Of a DNA stretch of 34,008 nucleotides, positions 32,181 to 34,008 are shown piece by piece (the stretch's first letter is position 1; every line of letters begins with the position of its first letter). The notes under the pieces were generated by a model. That model saw nothing but the letters and a program-made list of their open reading frames with translations, searched no databases and was not told the DNA's origin. This DNA is from CAYTAP01 sp964435775. Lineage in GTDB: Bacteria > Planctomycetota > Phycisphaerae > Tepidisphaerales > Tepidisphaeraceae. The stretch covers positions 1 to 34,008 of the forward strand of contig CAYTAP010000029.1 of NCBI GenBank assembly GCA_964435775.1. The letters run 5' to 3'. The translations under genes were made by a program, and so were the position numbers.

Positions 32181-34008
32181 GCAGCTCCATCAGAAAGCTG
32201 ATCGTCAACCCGCCGATCATCGGGGCGGCCAGTCGCCGCATGACATCGGCGCCGGTGCCGCTGGCCCATAGGAGCGGCACGAGTCCGACGAACGCCGCCG
32301 AGACGGTCATCATCTTCGGACGAATCCGCTTCACCGCGCCGTCATGGACCGCCGCCAGCAAATCGCGCTCATCGCGCAAATGCCCGGCCAACTTGAAGCG
32401 ATCATAGCTGCTGTCCAGATACAGCAGCATGACCAGCCCCGTCTCGGCATCCAATCCCGCCAGCGCGATCATCCCGATGACCACCGCCAGCGACATGTTG
32501 TACCCCAGCAGATACAGCAGCCACATCGCCCCGATCAAACTGAACGGCACCGCCAGCATGACGACGATCACCCGAAACCAGCTTCGCGTTCCCATGTACA
32601 AGAGCAGGATGATCGCCAGCAATGTGACGACGCCCACCGCGATCAGCCGGGGCAGCGACTTTTCCCACGCTTCAAACTGCCCTGAAAAAACGACGCTATA
32701 CCCTGGCGGCAGCGCCAGTTGATCGGAAATCATCCGCCGCGCTTCACCGACATAGCCACCCAGGTCGCGACCGGCGACATCGACGTACACCCACGCCGTC
32801 CGCTCGGCGTTTTCCGAGCGAATCATCGGCGGCCCCGGCGTGATCTCGAAGCTCGCCAGTTGCCCCAGGGGAATCTGCGCGCCATCGGATGTCGTCACGA
32901 GCACGCGCTTGAGCGCCGGAACGTCATCGCGCAGTTCGCGGGCATAACGCACATTGAGCGGGTAACGCCGAATCCCCTCCACCGTCGTCGTGATGTCCAC
33001 CCCGCCGATGGCCGACTGAATGACCTCCTGCACGTCGCCGGTCGTCAGCCCATAGCGCGCGATTGCGGCGCGGTCGATGTTGATGTCCAGGTAATATCCC
33101 CCCACCGCGCGCTCGGGGTAGGCGCTGATCGTCCCGTCAATCGTCCGAACGATTCCCGCCGCCTCCTCGGCCAGTTCACCCAGCGTGTCGAGGTCCGGAC
33201 CCATGATCTTGATCCCCACGGGCGTCTTGATCCCCGTCGAGAGCATGTTCAAGCGATTCTCAATCGGGAACGGCCAGGCATTGGAGACGCCGGGCAGCCC
33301 CACCGCCTGATTCAATCCGAGATGCCGCGTGCCGTCCGGATCGGTCCATCCGAACTTGAGTTCATTCGTCGTGATCGGACGCCGCTCCGGCCAGAAAGTG
33401 TGCGTGAGAGGCGCCTTGAGCCACTTCGGCCAATCCGAAAAGAAATAATCCACCGGCCGCGAGCGCCACTGCGAATGATCCGTTTTGAGTTGCACCACCG
33501 TTTCGATCATCGATAGCGGCGCGGGGTCGGTCGCCGTTTCGGCCCGGCCGATTTTCCCATGCACACTGAGGACCTCGGGAAACTGCTTGATCAGCTTGTC
33601 CGTCTGCTGCAACAACTCGGCGGCCTTGGTGATGCTGATGCTCGGATCGACTGTCGGCATATAGAGCAAATCCCCCTCATCCAGCGGCGGCATGAACTCC
33701 GTGCCGATCTTCATCATCGGGTAAATGGTGGACGCCAGCGCCCCCGCCGCGATGACGAGCGTCAGAACCCGATGCCGCATCGCCAGCGCGAACGCCGGCT
33801 CATACAACCACTGCAAAAAACGGCTGAGTGGGCTGTTGTGCTCGTGGATCAGCTTCTGCGGAATGAGCAGCATGCCGACGAACACCGCCCAGCCCAGGGC
33901 GATCCACCAGCGATAGGGCGCGAACGTCGGTTCGAGGGAGGCGGCCGCATAAAGCGCCGCCGACCCAAGCAGCATCGCGCCGATCGTGATCCCGCCATTG
34001 CGCCACGT
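32074..34008 (-). CDS. cusA: CusA-type heavy-metal efflux RND pump, partial
   Basis: The C-terminal 644 residues of an HME-RND inner-membrane pump; the frame stays open to the right edge (TWRNGGITIGAML), so the N-terminal third is outside. Family blocks: IGTEFMPPLDEGDLLYMPT, WPFPIENRLNMLSTGIKTPV, GETVEGI-like TTTVEGIRRYPLNVRYARE, GPPMIRSENAERTAWVYVDV, FSGQFEAWEKSLPRL, and the membrane helix IALAGLDAETGLVMLLYLD, where the acidic AET/AEF pattern fits the copper/silver (CusA) rather than the CzcA branch. It would export Cu(I)/Ag(I) through a CusBC-like complex; those genes are not in the window. The final tail YKRGRMRHERHVRERLEASRG overlaps the methyltransferase gene on the other strand. Confidence 0.92.
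   Translation of the reverse strand, partial: TWRNGGITIGAMLLGSAALYAAASLEPTFAPYRWWIALGWAVFVGMLLIPQKLIHEHNSPLSRFLQWLYEPAFALAMRHRVLTLVIAAGALASTIYPMMKIGTEFMPPLDEGDLLYMPTVDPSISITKAAELLQQTDKLIKQFPEVLSVHGKIGRAETATDPAPLSMIETVVQLKTDHSQWRSRPVDYFFSDWPKWLKAPLTHTFWPERRPITTNELKFGWTDPDGTRHLGLNQAVGLPGVSNAWPFPIENRLNMLSTGIKTPVGIKIMGPDLDTLGELAEEAAGIVRTIDGTISAYPERAVGGYYLDINIDRAAIARYGLTTGDVQEVIQSAIGGVDITTTVEGIRRYPLNVRYARELRDDVPALKRVLVTTSDGAQIPLGQLASFEITPGPPMIRSENAERTAWVYVDVAGRDLGGYVGEARRMISDQLALPPGYSVVFSGQFEAWEKSLPRLIAVGVVTLLAIILLLYMGTRSWFRVIVVMLAVPFSLIGAMWLLYLLGYNMSLAVVIGMIALAGLDAETGLVMLLYLDSSYDRFKLAGHLRDERDLLAAVHDGAVKRIRPKMMTVSAAFVGLVPLLWASGTGADVMRRLAAPMIGGLTISFLMELLIYPVVFYLYKRGRMRHERHVRERLEASRGPEASS

Noticed and set aside
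1..34008. tRNA, rRNA, insertion sequences or phage genes
   Set aside because: No cloverleaf-like sequence with the usual TPsiC segment, no transposase or integrase motif, and no phage structural gene was recognised. This was by eye, so a covariance-model scan would be needed to be certain for RNAs.

Overview
The window is about 34 kb of high-GC, gene-dense bacterial DNA. The most likely source is a member of the Planctomycetota, possibly Phycisphaerae-like. This rests on the long hypothetical secreted proteins between housekeeping genes, the BatA-type N-terminus protein, the FloA/NfeD gene set, and a Pro-rich protein whose C-terminal motif I associate with planctomycetes. No rRNA, tRNA, CRISPR array or insertion sequence was seen. 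The taxonomic guess is inference only.

Left part (1-12.6 kb, all + strand): NAD kinase, two small secreted proteins, a BatA-like membrane protein with a degenerate von Willebrand-like core, a STAS antagonist with its RsbW-type ATP-binding partner, a rhomboid protease with a TPR-like tail, a secreted 532-aa protein coupled to a membrane-anchored coiled-coil protein, a ThiS sulfur carrier, trigger factor and histidyl-tRNA synthetase. A perfect 31-bp inverted repeat lies in front of thiS. A second, in-frame-spaced copy of the last 75 bp of hisS lies just behind hisS.

Middle part (12.6-18.9 kb, all - strand): a six-gene run read right to left. It encodes a long NfeD with an S49/ClpP-like protease domain, a short NfeD, flotillin-like FloA, a Pro-rich membrane protein, an SPFH protein with a C-terminal GYF_2 domain, and a double zinc-ribbon membrane protein. 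It joins two systems that are separate in Bacillus (FloA/NfeD and YdjG/YdjI-like) and looks like a membrane-microdomain or envelope-stress module.

Right part (19-28.7 kb, + strand): an RmlC-type epimerase, a deiodinase-like thioredoxin-fold protein with Cys in the selenocysteine position, a LacI-family regulator, and a compact biosynthetic cluster. The cluster consists of fatty acyl-AMP ligase-ACP, cytochrome P450, a KS-carrier-thioesterase protein that has lost its acyltransferase domain but kept both flanking linkers, and an Sfp-type phosphopantetheinyl transferase. The genes are tightly spaced, and a 16-bp palindrome lies 30 bp before the first start codon. The likely flow is: the ligase activates a fatty acid onto its own ACP, the P450 oxidises it, the KS extends or transfers it, the TE releases it, and the transferase primes both carriers. 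This is the best candidate for an undescribed system here.

Right end (28.8-34 kb): a TauE/SafE permease with a DUF1634 partner, a RhuM-family protein (- strand), a solitary DPPY DNA methyltransferase, and the C-terminal two-thirds of a CusA-type metal efflux pump. The pump gene runs off the window and overlaps the methyltransferase tail to tail by 107 bp.
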